Source: UBA8437 sp003445035 (GTDB lineage Bacteria; Planctomycetota; Planctomycetia; Planctomycetales; Planctomycetaceae). From it: 6,823 nt of DNA. Position numbers and translations under genes: made by a program. This document shows, in pieces, positions 6,757 to 6,823 of this stretch; the first letter of the stretch is position 1, and the number at the start of each line of letters is the position of its first letter. The notes beneath the pieces were generated by a model. It did no database searches. It was given only the letters and a program-made list of their open reading frames with translations, and was not told the origin of the DNA. The stretch covers positions 1 through 6,823 of the forward strand of contig CALCHI010000488.1 in the NCBI GenBank assembly GCA_937901285.1. The letters run 5' to 3'.

Positions 6757-6823
6757 TGTGGCCGACGCGCACCGCATTCGCTGGGCTGCAGGATGCCGAA
6801 CGCTCAACGAGACGAACGGCCGC

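Noticed and set aside
6757..6823. Possible further gene or terminator at the right edge
   Set aside because: Only 67 bases remain, with no ribosome binding site plus start codon, no long hairpin and no T-run that I could identify.

Overview
The window reads as a chromosomal segment of a moderately GC-rich, Gram-negative-like bacterium. A Planctomycetota member is my best guess. This rests on the mix of a large secreted FG-GAP propeller protein, a Tat-exported phosphoesterase and a secreted five-bladed-propeller glycosidase-like protein, on the codon usage, and on the loosely packed, mostly single-gene transcription units. This is inference from gene style; there is no rRNA or marker gene here to prove it.

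Layout: (1) Positions 1-1824, minus strand: the first 608 codons of a catalase-peroxidase (katG). The C-terminal part, roughly 130 residues by comparison with the family, runs off the left edge. It is a single uninterrupted frame with all the catalytic residues I can place. (2) Positions 1825-2082: a 258-bp divergent intergenic region holding the katG and propeller-gene ribosome binding sites and one short palindrome. (3) Positions 2083-4425, plus strand: a 780-residue secreted protein with an N-terminal galactose-binding-like domain, a middle beta-rich segment and a C-terminal Asp-rich FG-GAP beta-propeller resembling polysaccharide lyase family 11 (rhamnogalacturonan lyases). (4) Positions 4426-4636: a 211-bp gap with a possible promoter and a two-part stem-loop. 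(5) Positions 4637-5671, plus strand: a Tat-exported calcineurin-like metallophosphoesterase. (6) Positions 5737-6756, plus strand: a Sec-exported five-bladed-propeller protein of glycosidase type (GH43/GH117-like fold), 65 bp downstream and probably co-transcribed with gene 5. Positions 6757-6823 hold nothing I can identify.

How the genes fit together: the three plus-strand genes all encode exported proteins, and two look like carbohydrate-active enzymes, so the right-hand part is best read as a small saccharide-processing locus with an accessory phosphoesterase. katG is a separate, divergent cytoplasmic peroxide-detoxification gene with no obvious link. No mobile elements, tRNA/rRNA genes or CRISPR arrays were seen. 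The least ordinary items are the domain combination in the 780-residue protein, the hard-to-place glycosidase-like protein, and the stem-loop before the phosphoesterase gene. None of these by itself demonstrates a new biological system.
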